DNA of 64,000 bases from NCBI RefSeq assembly GCF_900101265.1, contig NZ_FMZS01000001.1, positions 248,001 through 312,000 on the forward strand, written 5' to 3'. The DNA is from Massilia sp. PDC64 (GTDB lineage Bacteria; Pseudomonadota; Gammaproteobacteria; Burkholderiales; Burkholderiaceae_D). Positions 8,554 through 16,570 of the stretch are shown here, piece after piece. The notes under the pieces were generated by a model. It was not told where the DNA came from. It searched no databases and saw only the letters and a list, made by a program, of their open reading frames with translations. Within the stretch, counting starts at the first letter, position 1. Each line of letters opens with the position of its first letter. Both the position numbers and the translations under genes were made by a program.

Positions 8554-9051
8554 ATGCACATCAATCCCGAACGCAGCACCCGCCCCGACTACGACCTGCT
8601 GGTACGCCAGGTCGCCAGCGTCCTCGAGGGCGAGCGCGACCTCACCGCCAACGCGTCGCAATTCTCGGCGCTCGTCTACGACACGCTCGCCGACCTGAAC
8701 TGGGCCGGCTTTTACTTCACCGTGCCCGCGAAATCGGGCAATGGCGAAGACCTCCTCGTCGGCCCGTTCCAGGGCAAGCCGGCCTGCGCCCGGATCCCGT
8801 TCGGCCGCGGCGTGTGCGGCACGACGGCCGTCAGGCGCGAAACCATCGTCGTGCCGGACGTGCACGCGTTCCCGGGCCACATCGCGTGCGATTCGGCGTC
8901 GAATTCGGAAATCGTTATCCCGCTCGTCAAGAGCGGCAGGCTGGTGGGCGTTTTCGATATCGACAGCCCGCTGCTGAACCGCTTTTCCGACGAGGACAAG
9001 GCCGGGCTGGAGGCCATGGTGGCGGCGTTTCTCGAGGCGACCGACTGCTGA
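8554..9051 (+). CDS. msrC: Free methionine-(R)-sulfoxide reductase (GAF fold)
   Basis: Reduces free L-methionine-(R)-sulfoxide to methionine in the cytoplasm, as E. coli YebR/MsrC does. The 165-residue GAF-domain protein has the family's Cys layout: PACARIPFGRGVCGTTA gives the first two cysteines and PGHIACDSASNSEIVIP the third, with DIDSP near the C-terminus. These Cys residues form the catalytic and resolving disulfides in characterised members. ATG 8554 is preferred; a GTG three codons upstream (8545) is also in frame. It is transcribed away from the tetR-MFS operon. Transaldolase follows after a 53-bp gap that contains TACAAT at 9070-9075, a possible separate -10 box. Confidence 0.9.
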   Translation: MHINPERSTRPDYDLLVRQVASVLEGERDLTANASQFSALVYDTLADLNWAGFYFTVPAKSGNGEDLLVGPFQGKPACARIPFGRGVCGTTAVRRETIVVPDVHAFPGHIACDSASNSEIVIPLVKSGRLVGVFDIDSPLLNRFSDEDKAGLEAMVAAFLEATDC

Positions 9052-9104
9052 TCCCGGATACATTCCGTATACAATAAGCGCCTATTCCTCTTTTCCGCCG
9101 CATC

Positions 9105-10034
9105 ATGAACCAACTCGAACAGCTCAAGCAGTACACCACCGTGGTGGCCGACACCGGCGACTTCCAGTCGATCAAGGCCTACGCGCCGCAGGACGCGACG
9201 ACGAATCCGTCGCTGATCCTGAAGGCCGTCCAGAAGCCGGAATACCGTCCGCTGCTGGAAAAGACCATCGCCGACTTCCCGAACGCGTCGACCGAGGAAA
9301 TCGTCGACCGCCTCCTGATCGCATTCGGCACCGAGATCCTGAAATTCGTGCCGGGCCGCGTCTCGACCGAAATCGACGCCGCCCTGTCGTTCGACACGGA
9401 AGCCACCGTCGCCAAGGGCCGCGAACTGATCGCCCTGTACGAAGCGGCCGGCATCGCCCGCGAGCGCGTGCTGATCAAGATCGCGTCGACGTGGGAAGGC
9501 ATCCGCGCCGCGGAGATCCTGGAAAAAGACGGCATCCGCTGCAACCTCACGCTGCTGTTCTCGCTGTGCCAGGCCGTCGCCTGCGCCGAAGCGGGCGTGC
9601 AACTGATCTCGCCGTTCGTCGGCCGCATCTACGACTGGTACAAGAAATCCACTGGCACCGACTACCAGGGCGCGGACGATCCGGGCGTGCAGTCCGTCAA
9701 GCGCATCTACCAGTACTACCGCAAGTTCGGCTACAAGACCGAAGTGATGGGCGCGAGCTTCCGCAACACGTCGCAGATCCTCGAACTGGCCGGCTGCGAC
9801 CTCTTGACCATCTCGCCGGACCTGCTGCAGAAGCTGGCCGACACGGAAGGCACCGTCGAGCGCAAGCTGGTGGCGGACGCGAATGCGGACATCGCCAAGA
9901 TCGCGATCGACGAAAAGACGTTCCGCTTCATGCTGAACGAAGACGCGATGGCGACCGAGAAGCTGGCCGAGGGCATCCGCGCGTTCTGCGCCGACTCCGG
10001 CAAGCTGAAGAAGATGATCGAAGAGATGCGCTGA
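9105..10034 (+). CDS. tal: Transaldolase
   Basis: Transfers a dihydroxyacetone unit from sedoheptulose-7-phosphate to glyceraldehyde-3-phosphate in the non-oxidative pentose phosphate pathway. At 309 residues it has the usual length of type 1 (TalB-like) enzymes. The Schiff-base lysine is Lys125 within [24 protein letters not shown] near the N-terminus and [17 protein letters not shown] are further family signatures. With zwf it marks a pentose phosphate emphasis, though the two are 8 kb apart. A strong hairpin terminator follows. Confidence 0.97.
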   Translation: MNQLEQLKQYTTVVADTGDFQSIKAYAPQDATTNPSLILKAVQKPEYRPLLEKTIADFPNASTEEIVDRLLIAFGTEILKFVPGRVSTEIDAALSFDTEATVAKGRELIALYEAAGIARERVLIKIASTWEGIRAAEILEKDGIRCNLTLLFSLCQAVACAEAGVQLISPFVGRIYDWYKKSTGTDYQGADDPGVQSVKRIYQYYRKFGYKTEVMGASFRNTSQILELAGCDLLTISPDLLQKLADTEGTVERKLVADANADIAKIAIDEKTFRFMLNEDAMATEKLAEGIRAFCADSGKLKKMIEEMR

Positions 10035-10057
10035 TCCGCACGGACCGCGCAAAATAA

Positions 10058-10083
10058 ACGGCAGCCCGCGGGCTGCCGTTTTT
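10058..10083. terminator. Bidirectional intrinsic terminator between tal and the chemoreceptor gene
   Basis: ACGGCAGCCC (10058-10067) and GGGCTGCCGT (10070-10079) form a perfect GC-rich stem followed by T5. On the other strand the stem is followed by TTTATTTT. It separates two convergent genes and can serve both. Confidence 0.9.
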
Positions 10084-10097
10084 CGTTACGGAGCGGA

Positions 10098-11723
10098 TCA
10101 GGCGCGTGCCAGCGCCGGCATCGTCTGCCGGCCCGCAACACGTGCCGGCTGCTGCGGCGCCTCGAACGCGTCCAGGCGGAACACGCTGACCAGCTGCCCT
10201 AGCGCGGCTGCCTGTTCCTGCAGGTTCTGGGCCGTGGCGGCCGCCTGCTGCACGAGACCGGCATTCTGCTGGGTCACCGTGTCCATCTGCGTGATGGCCT
10301 GGTTCACCTGCTCGATGCCTGCGCTCTGTTCGCGGCTCGCGTGGGTGATCTCGGCCATGATCGCGTGCATGCGCTGCACGCTGTTCAAGACTTCGGTCAT
10401 CGTCGCCCCCGCTTCCGTGACGAGCAGGTTGCCCGCCTCGACCTGCTGCACCGAGCTGCCGATGAGTTCCTTGATTTCCTTCGCGGCGGCCGCCGAACGC
10501 TGGGCCAGGTTGCGCACTTCCGTCGCGACGACGGCGAAGCCGCGGCCCTGCTCGCCCGCACGGGCCGCTTCCACGGCCGCGTTCAGTGCGAGGATGTTGG
10601 TCTGGAACGCGATGCCGTCGATCACGGCGATGATGTCGACGATTTTCTGCGACGACGCGTGGATCGAGCCCATCGTGTCGACGACGCGCGCCACGGCCGC
10701 GCTGCCCTTCTGGGCCACGCCCGCCGCCGTATCGGCCAGCGCGTTCGCCTGGCCCGCGTGGTCGGCGTTCTGCTTCACGGTCGACGTCAGCTGTTCCATC
10801 GACGCGGCCGTCTCTTCCAGCGAACTGGCCTGCTGCTCCGTGCGCGACGACAGGTCGAGGTTGCCGCCGGCGATTTCGTCGGACGCCTGCGAGATCGTCT
10901 GCGTCGCGCCGCGCACGTCGCCGACGATCTTCGCCAGGTTGTCGCGCATGGATTTCATCGCGAACAACAGGCTCGATGCATCGCCGGCGCGCGTCTCGAC
11001 CCGCACCGCCAGGTCGCCGGCGGCGATGCGCGCGACGATCTCCGTGGCGTAATCTGGCTCGCCGCCGAGGCGGCGCATCAGCCAGCGCGTGAGCAGCACC
11101 GCGCCGGCGGCGCCCAGGACGACGCTGCCCAGCACCAGCGACACGATCCACACGCGCGACGCCGCGTAGCGGGCATTGCCTTCGACCGCCGCGGCGCGGC
11201 CGCCTTCCGTGTACATGTCGACGGTCTTGTCGACGTGCCCCCGCAGCGCGACGATCAGCTTGTTCGACTCGCCGCGGATCAGCTTCTTCGCCAGGTCGGC
11301 ATCGCCCGCGCGGGCCGCCGCCCGGATCTTGGCGTCTTCCGCCATGTAGCGGTCCCACATCTCCAGCAACTGCGCGTACATCTGCTTTTCCTCGGGCGAT
11401 TCGAGCAGTTTCACGTAATCGTCCTGCATTTTATGGAGGTCATCGAGATCTTTCGCGATGACCTTGTCATATTTATCCATTTCCGTCTGTTCGGTGGAAA
11501 TGATGTATTGCAATTCGCGTGTGCGAATACGCGCAATTTGCGATTTGATGTCCTCGATGACGCGAATGCCGGGCATCCAGTGCGCCGACAATTTCATCGA
11601 GGTGTCATTAACTTGTGCTAATTGCCATATTGCGACACTGCCAACAAGCGCGGTTAACGCAAGGACGGCGGCAAATGCAATTCCCAATTTAGTAGCGAGG
11701 CGCAAGCTTGATAAATATCTCAT
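10098..11723 (-). CDS. Methyl-accepting chemotaxis protein (4-helix-bundle sensor)
   Basis: A 541-residue transmembrane chemoreceptor that signals to CheA/CheW. The first membrane segment is at about residues 10-30. A periplasmic four-helix-bundle ligand domain follows (about 35-190), then a second membrane segment (about 191-212), HAMP and a cytoplasmic coiled coil. The hairpin tip ([20 protein letters not shown], then [21 protein letters not shown]) is nearly invariant in the family. The C-terminus has no NWETF-like CheR tether. The first ~100 codons are markedly more AT-rich than the rest and continue into an AT-rich divergent promoter. The ligand is not predictable. Confidence 0.95.
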   Translation of the reverse strand: MRYLSSLRLATKLGIAFAAVLALTALVGSVAIWQLAQVNDTSMKLSAHWMPGIRVIEDIKSQIARIRTRELQYIISTEQTEMDKYDKVIAKDLDDLHKMQDDYVKLLESPEEKQMYAQLLEMWDRYMAEDAKIRAAARAGDADLAKKLIRGESNKLIVALRGHVDKTVDMYTEGGRAAAVEGNARYAASRVWIVSLVLGSVVLGAAGAVLLTRWLMRRLGGEPDYATEIVARIAAGDLAVRVETRAGDASSLLFAMKSMRDNLAKIVGDVRGATQTISQASDEIAGGNLDLSSRTEQQASSLEETAASMEQLTSTVKQNADHAGQANALADTAAGVAQKGSAAVARVVDTMGSIHASSQKIVDIIAVIDGIAFQTNILALNAAVEAARAGEQGRGFAVVATEVRNLAQRSAAAAKEIKELIGSSVQQVEAGNLLVTEAGATMTEVLNSVQRMHAIMAEITHASREQSAGIEQVNQAITQMDTVTQQNAGLVQQAAATAQNLQEQAAALGQLVSVFRLDAFEAPQQPARVAGRQTMPALARA

Positions 11724-11972
11724 GTTGACCGTTTTAATATGTTGACCTGCATGTTACAATGTTTCTGTAAGTCAACCATGATAACCGACATGAGTTGTCT
11801 ACACATCCCTATTTTTCACTCTTGTAGAGTTTTTGCGACATCTCGTTCTGAATTTCAGAACGTAACATTTCTGCATAAGGATATTTAAAAAACGTAAATT
11901 AGATTGCGAAAATACACTAGCATCTTTTAGAATTAAAAAACTTACCCTACGGCAACTTTTGGAGTTCTTGAC
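11724..11972. promoter_or_regulatory. AT-rich divergent promoter region with a 19-bp perfect palindrome
   Basis: This 249-bp region separates the chemoreceptor (left) from the TauD-like gene (right) and is far more AT-rich than its surroundings. CGTTCTGAA (11844-11852), T, and TTCAGAACG (11854-11862) make a perfect 19-bp palindrome, a likely dimeric-regulator site. GGAG at 11961-11964 is the ribosome binding site of the right-hand gene. No regulator gene is adjacent. Confidence 0.6.
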
Positions 11973-12992
11973 ATGCTCACATCCATTTCCCGCATTGGCA
12001 AAATCGTATTTGCCAACGCTGCAATCGACTGGAATACCGACCTTGATTCCATTTTTGAAATCCTATTGAAACATTTCGATAGTTTTAATGGGAACGGGTT
12101 TTATGCGCACCCCAATGAGGTGCAATTGCGCACCGAATTGGGGCGCGTTCCGGCATTGGCCCATTTCACCGAAGGATTACTCGGCCTGCGCACGCACGGC
12201 GCCGTGATCCATAACCTCGGCCTGGCCGGCCTGCCGGAAGAACGCCGCAATGCGGCCCTGTATGCACTGACGCTGATGCTCGGCTATCCCACCTCGACGG
12301 ACCAGCGCACGGGCCGCGTCGCATGGGACGTGCGCGCCAAGCCGGCCGCGGAAGGCGGCAGCCGCTTCACGACGTTTTCCGAGCGCGTCGGCAACGCCGA
12401 CATGCACACGGATTCGTCGTTCTACCCGATGCCCGAAGAGCAGTTCGTCCTGTACGTGGTGCATGCGGCACGCTGCGACGGCGGCAAGTCGCTGCTGGTC
12501 GACGGCGACGACATCTACGACACGCTGCAGCGCACGGCCGAAGGCCGCGCCGCGTTCGAGCTGCTCAGCGCCACGCCGGTGCCGTTCCGCGTCCCGGCCG
12601 TGTACGCGGCGGGCGAAGAAACCGTCGAGGTCCACGTGGCCCCGGTGTTCGGACCGGTCACGCGCGCCGCGTCGCGCTACAGCGTGAAGCCGGAACCGCG
12701 CTTTGCGATGCGCTGGCGCTACGACTCGATCCTGAAGGGTCTCGACGCCCGTCCGGACCTGGCCACGCCAGCCTTGTGCGATGCGCTGGCGCTGATGAAC
12801 GAGGTGGTCGAGAAAGGTGCCGCGCGCTTCGAGGAGCAACTGCCGGACGATACGCTGATGCTGGTCGATAACCACCACATGCTGCACGGCCGCACCACGT
12901 ACACGGACGAGCGCCGCCACCTGATCCGCATTCGCATCTCGGATGTGCCGAACGCCGAACGCATCGGTCCGTCGGGAGTGGCCAAGGACTGA
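11973..12992 (+). CDS. TauD/TfdA-family Fe(II)/2-oxoglutarate-dependent oxygenase
   Basis: A 339-residue enzyme with the TauD-type iron site: His145 and Asp147 in MHTDSSFYP, and distal His305 in HMLHGRTTYTDERRHLIRIRI, whose following arginines would bind 2-oxoglutarate. Family members hydroxylate, desaturate or halogenate small acids, including sulfonates, carnitine precursors and free or tethered amino acids; the substrate here is unknown. The first ~65 codons are AT-rich and the codon use changes to the local GC-rich style near 12180. It is translationally coupled to the DHA2 exporter downstream (stop and next ATG separated by one base). This suggests that the product, or a toxic substrate, is exported. 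Confidence 0.85.
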   Translation: MLTSISRIGKIVFANAAIDWNTDLDSIFEILLKHFDSFNGNGFYAHPNEVQLRTELGRVPALAHFTEGLLGLRTHGAVIHNLGLAGLPEERRNAALYALTLMLGYPTSTDQRTGRVAWDVRAKPAAEGGSRFTTFSERVGNADMHTDSSFYPMPEEQFVLYVVHAARCDGGKSLLVDGDDIYDTLQRTAEGRAAFELLSATPVPFRVPAVYAAGEETVEVHVAPVFGPVTRAASRYSVKPEPRFAMRWRYDSILKGLDARPDLATPALCDALALMNEVVEKGAARFEEQLPDDTLMLVDNHHMLHGRTTYTDERRHLIRIRISDVPNAERIGPSGVAKD

Positions 12993-12993
12993 T

Positions 12994-14403
12994 ATGACGG
13001 ATACTGTTCTGACCCGCGGCGGCGTCGCCAAGGCCGCGGCCCAAGCCCCCGCCGACGGCCTGCCTGCGGCGCGCCGCCGCTGGGCGATGCTGGCCCTGAT
13101 GACGGGCGTATCGATGGCGTCGCTGGACACGGCGATCGCCAACACCGCGCTGCCCGAACTGGCCCGGCAACTGCACGCCGGCGCCGCCGCCTCCGTGTGG
13201 ATCGTCAACATCTACCAGCTCGCGATGGTCGCCGCCCTGCTGCCGTTCGCGGCGCTGGGCGAGCGCGTGGGCTACCGGCGCGTCGCCACGGCCGGGCTGG
13301 CGCTGTTCACGGTGGCCTCTTTGTTATGTGCGCTGGCGTGGAACCTGCCGCTGCTCGTGGGCGCGCGCCTGCTGCAAGGCCTCGGCGCGGCCGCCCTGAT
13401 GGGCGTGACGACGGCGATGATGCGCGCCATCTATCCGGCGCACCTGCAGGGCCAGGGCTTCGGCCTGAATGCCCTCGTCGTGGCGGTGGCGTTCGCCGTC
13501 GGTCCCACGCTCGCCTCGCTGATCCTGGCGCTGGCCTCGTGGCCGTGGCTGTTCGCCATCAACGTGCCGATCGGCGCGGCAGCGTTCGTGCTCGCCCGCC
13601 GCGTCCTGCCCGACAATGCGCGCGGCAAGCACGATTTCGACACCGGAGCGGCGCTGTGCAACGTGGGGGCGTTCGGCTTCCTGATCCTGTTGCTGGGCGA
13701 TGCCGCGCACGGCGTGTCGCCCGCCCGCCTGGGGCTGGAGGCCGTGGCGACGGTCGCGTGCTTCGCGCTGCTGCTGCGGCGCCAGCGCGGGCACGCGGCC
13801 CCGATCCTGCCGACGGACCTGCTGGCGCGGCCGCTGTTCGCGCTGTCCGCCATGACGGCCGTGTGCACGTTCGCCGTGCAGAGCCTCGCGTTCGTCGCCC
13901 TGCCCTTCCACTTCGAGCAGGTGCTCGGCCGTTCGCCCGTCGAGACGGGCTTCCTGCTGACGCCGTGGCCCGTGCTGGTCGGGATCATGGGCCCGATCTC
14001 CGGCCGCCTGTCGGACCGCTACGAATCCGGGCTGCTGGCCGGCATCGGCCTGCTCGTGCTGTGCGCGGGCGTGGCGGCGCTGCTGTGGATGGGGGATGCG
14101 CCGTCCACGTTCGCCATCGCGTGGCGCATGGCCGTGTGCGGGATCGGGTTCGGTCTGTTCCAGGCGCCGAACATGAAGGCGATCATGGGTAGCGCGCCGC
14201 GCGAACGGGCCGGCGGCGCAAGCGGCATCGTGGCGACGGCGCGCCTGACGGGCCAGGCCTGCGGCGCCGCGCTGGTGGCGGGCTGCCTCGTGCTGTCGGA
14301 GCACCGCGGCACGACGTATGCGCTCGCCGCGGCGGCGGGCATCGCGCTGCTGGGGGCCGGCATCAGCTTTGCGCGGCTGCACCCGCGCACGAAAGGCGCC
14401 TGA
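12994..14403 (+). CDS. MFS exporter, DHA2 (14-helix) family
   Basis: A 469-residue drug:H+ antiporter-like membrane protein. ALMTGVSMASLDTAIANTALPEL is the helix-1 motif of the DHA2 family, ARLLQGLGAAALMGV matches motif C-like sequence, and about 14 hydrophobic segments are visible. DHA2 proteins export drugs, dyes and natural products by proton antiport. The ATG 12994 begins one base after the oxygenase stop, so the two are one operon with coupled translation. Its 3' end lies 21 bases from the convergent acrR-like gene with no clear terminator between them. Confidence 0.9.
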   Translation: MTDTVLTRGGVAKAAAQAPADGLPAARRRWAMLALMTGVSMASLDTAIANTALPELARQLHAGAAASVWIVNIYQLAMVAALLPFAALGERVGYRRVATAGLALFTVASLLCALAWNLPLLVGARLLQGLGAAALMGVTTAMMRAIYPAHLQGQGFGLNALVVAVAFAVGPTLASLILALASWPWLFAINVPIGAAAFVLARRVLPDNARGKHDFDTGAALCNVGAFGFLILLLGDAAHGVSPARLGLEAVATVACFALLLRRQRGHAAPILPTDLLARPLFALSAMTAVCTFAVQSLAFVALPFHFEQVLGRSPVETGFLLTPWPVLVGIMGPISGRLSDRYESGLLAGIGLLVLCAGVAALLWMGDAPSTFAIAWRMAVCGIGFGLFQAPNMKAIMGSAPRERAGGASGIVATARLTGQACGAALVAGCLVLSEHRGTTYALAAAAGIALLGAGISFARLHPRTKGA

Positions 14404-14424
14404 ATGGTACGCGGGCGGGGCGGC

Positions 14425-15048
14425 TCAGGCGCGTCCCGTCCGCAACCCGTCCAGGTAGGGATCGATGACGGATTCGCCGATCTGCACCAGGTCGAATCCC
14501 TGCGGATCGAACATCCAGTTGCGGATCAGGCCATCCATCATGATCCACAACGCCAGCGCCGTACGGTGGGGTTCCACGTGGTTGCCGATCAATCCCTTGT
14601 CGGCAGCCACGCGGATGCGGCGCTCGGCACGGCTCATCCAGTTCGCCATGTTCTGCTGGCGGCGCTGGCGCACGGCGTCCATCTCGCCCACGAATTCGAC
14701 TTTCAAGGTCGCGATCTCGAACACGCGCCGCGCGCCCGGATCCTCGACCGTCCTCTCCAGCACGGCCAGTACATAGTTGCGCAGGTCGACGAGCGGATCG
14801 TCCGATTCGCCCTGGTCCAGTACCTGCATCTCCGCCTCCAGCGGCAGGATCGCCCGCTCCATCATCGCGTTGAACAACGCGCCCTTGTCGTCGAAATGCC
14901 AATAAATGGCGCCGCGCGTCACACCGGCCGCGGTTGCGATATGCTGCAACGTTGTACGAGAAACACCCTGTTCGACGAACAATTTTTCAGCAGCATCCAA
15001 AATGCTGTCGCGGGTCGCTGCCGCCTCTTCCTTGGTTCTGCGGGCCAT
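14425..15048 (-). CDS. acrR: AcrR/TtgR-like TetR repressor of the efflux operon
   Basis: A 207-residue TetR regulator. The N-terminal MARRTKEEAAATRDSILDAAE, then GVSRTTLQHIATAAGVTRGAIYWHFDDKGALF, is the hallmark of AcrR/TtgR/MexZ-type repressors of RND pumps. The C-terminal TetR_C_2-type ligand domain binds hydrophobic drugs in that group. It is divergent from acrA-acrB-oprM, the classic arrangement, and the operator-like repeat at 15089-15106 lies between. Repression of both directions with drug-induced release is expected from the family. Confidence 0.93.
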   Translation of the reverse strand: MARRTKEEAAATRDSILDAAEKLFVEQGVSRTTLQHIATAAGVTRGAIYWHFDDKGALFNAMMERAILPLEAEMQVLDQGESDDPLVDLRNYVLAVLERTVEDPGARRVFEIATLKVEFVGEMDAVRQRRQQNMANWMSRAERRIRVAADKGLIGNHVEPHRTALALWIMMDGLIRNWMFDPQGFDLVQIGESVIDPYLDGLRTGRA

Positions 15049-15088
15049 CCGCCATACTCTCCGTTTTTATAGGTAGGAAACATTAAAC

Positions 15089-15106
15089 ATACACTCGTGA
15101 TAGTAT
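15089..15106. promoter_or_regulatory. Putative AcrR operator
   Basis: ATAC (15089-15092), ten bases, then GTAT (15103-15106), within ACATACACTCGTGATAGTAT. This resembles the E. coli AcrR site, which is built on TACATACA...TGTATGTA. It lies in the acrR-acrA divergent region about 40 bp from the acrR start codon, where binding could block both promoters. Confidence 0.5.
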
Positions 15107-15205
15107 ATCGGGGTTTTCCCAAAAGTCAGTAGTAAAACCGCCTGTCGTGCCGAAGAAGTGTGGCTGGACGGTTTTATTCTTTTTTCCACAAGAAGGAAGC
15201 ATTGA

Positions 15206-16540
15206 ATGCGCTCTGCCAACTCCTCCTCCCTCACCCTGTCCAGGATCGCCGCGTGCACTCTGGTTGCCGTGGCCATGCTGTCGGCCTGCGGGTCCAAGGA
15301 TAACGCCCAGGCCGGTCCCGGCGCCGCTGGCGCCAAGATGCCGCCCCCGCAGGTCGGCGTCATCACCACGAAGATCCAGCCGGTCGCGCTCGAGACCGAA
15401 CTGCCGGCCCGCGTCGAGGCGATCCGTACGGCCGAAGTACGCGCCCGCGTCAACGGCGTCGTCCTGAAGCGTCTGTTCACCGAGGGCAGCATGGTCAAGC
15501 AGGGCCAGTCGCTGTTCCAGATCGATCCCGAGCCGTACCAGGCCCAGTTGAACGCGGCCCAGGCCGCGCTCGGCCGCGCCCAGGCCAACCTGACGTCGAC
15601 CTCCGCCACCGTCGAGCGCTACAAGCCGCTCGTCGAGGCGCAGGCCGTCAGCAAGCAGGAATTCACGAACGCCGTCGCCGCCCAGAAGCAGGCCGAGGCG
15701 GACGTCAACTCCGCCAAGGCCCAGGTGCGCATCGCCAAGATCAATTATGACTACGCGAACGTGTACGCCCCGATCTCGGGCCGCATCGGCCGCGCGCTCG
15801 TAACGGAAGGCGCGCTCGTCTCCGCGACCGAGGCGACACAGATGGCGCTGATCCAGCAGACCGACAACGTCTATTTGAACATCACCCAGTCCGCCGCCGA
15901 GCTGCAGCGCCTGCGCAAGGATGCGGGCGGCAAGGGCATCGGTTCCGCCGTGCCCGTGACGATCGTGCTGGACGACGGCACCGTGCTGCCGACCAAGGGC
16001 CGGCTGCTGTTCTCGGACATCACCGTCGACCCGACGAGCGGCCAGATCACCTTGCGCGCCCAGGCCCCGAACCCGGACAACGCCCTGCTGCCGGGCCAGT
16101 ACGTGCGCGTGCGCCTGGCGCAGGCCGAGCTGCCGAACGGCATCCTGGTACCGCAGCAGGCCGTCACCCGCGGCGGCCCGAACGGCGATACGCTGACGGT
16201 GATCGGCCCGGATAACAAGCCGACCCCGCGCACCGTCAAGATCGGTTCGCAGAACGGCGAGAACTGGGTCGTCACGGATGGCCTGAAGGAAGGCGAGCGC
16301 GTGATGGTGGACGGCTTCCAGAAGCTGCAGATGCTGCCGCCGGGTACGCCCGTGCAGCCGGTGCCGTGGACGCCAGTGGGCGCCCCGGCCGCTCCGGCCA
16401 ACGCCGGCGCCCCGCAGAACGCGCCGAATGCAGCCGGTGCCCAGGCCGCGAATGCCGCCGCCGCACCTGCCGCGCGCACGCCGAGTGCCGGTTCGCCGGC
16501 CGCAGGCGCGGCCGCCGGCACGGGCAACACCCGCCAGTGA
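15206..16540 (+). CDS. acrA: RND efflux periplasmic adaptor (AcrA/MexA type)
   Basis: Membrane-fusion lipoprotein linking the inner-membrane pump to the outer-membrane channel. The 444-residue protein has a lipoprotein signal with lipobox LSAC (Cys28). A lipoyl half-motif follows (VEAIRTAEVRARVNGVVLKRLF), then a coiled-coil hairpin (about 105-185), the second lipoyl half (IRIAKINYDYANVYAPISGRIG without its first residue) and beta-barrel/membrane-proximal domains. The C-terminal ~60 residues are an Ala/Pro-rich tail that is probably disordered. It is first gene of the pump operon, with AAGGA before the ATG. Confidence 0.96.
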   Translation: MRSANSSSLTLSRIAACTLVAVAMLSACGSKDNAQAGPGAAGAKMPPPQVGVITTKIQPVALETELPARVEAIRTAEVRARVNGVVLKRLFTEGSMVKQGQSLFQIDPEPYQAQLNAAQAALGRAQANLTSTSATVERYKPLVEAQAVSKQEFTNAVAAQKQAEADVNSAKAQVRIAKINYDYANVYAPISGRIGRALVTEGALVSATEATQMALIQQTDNVYLNITQSAAELQRLRKDAGGKGIGSAVPVTIVLDDGTVLPTKGRLLFSDITVDPTSGQITLRAQAPNPDNALLPGQYVRVRLAQAELPNGILVPQQAVTRGGPNGDTLTVIGPDNKPTPRTVKIGSQNGENWVVTDGLKEGERVMVDGFQKLQMLPPGTPVQPVPWTPVGAPAAPANAGAPQNAPNAAGAQAANAAAAPAARTPSAGSPAAGAAAGTGNTRQ

Positions 16541-16570
16541 GAAGGCAAGGCTAGATAAACAGGAACCACA

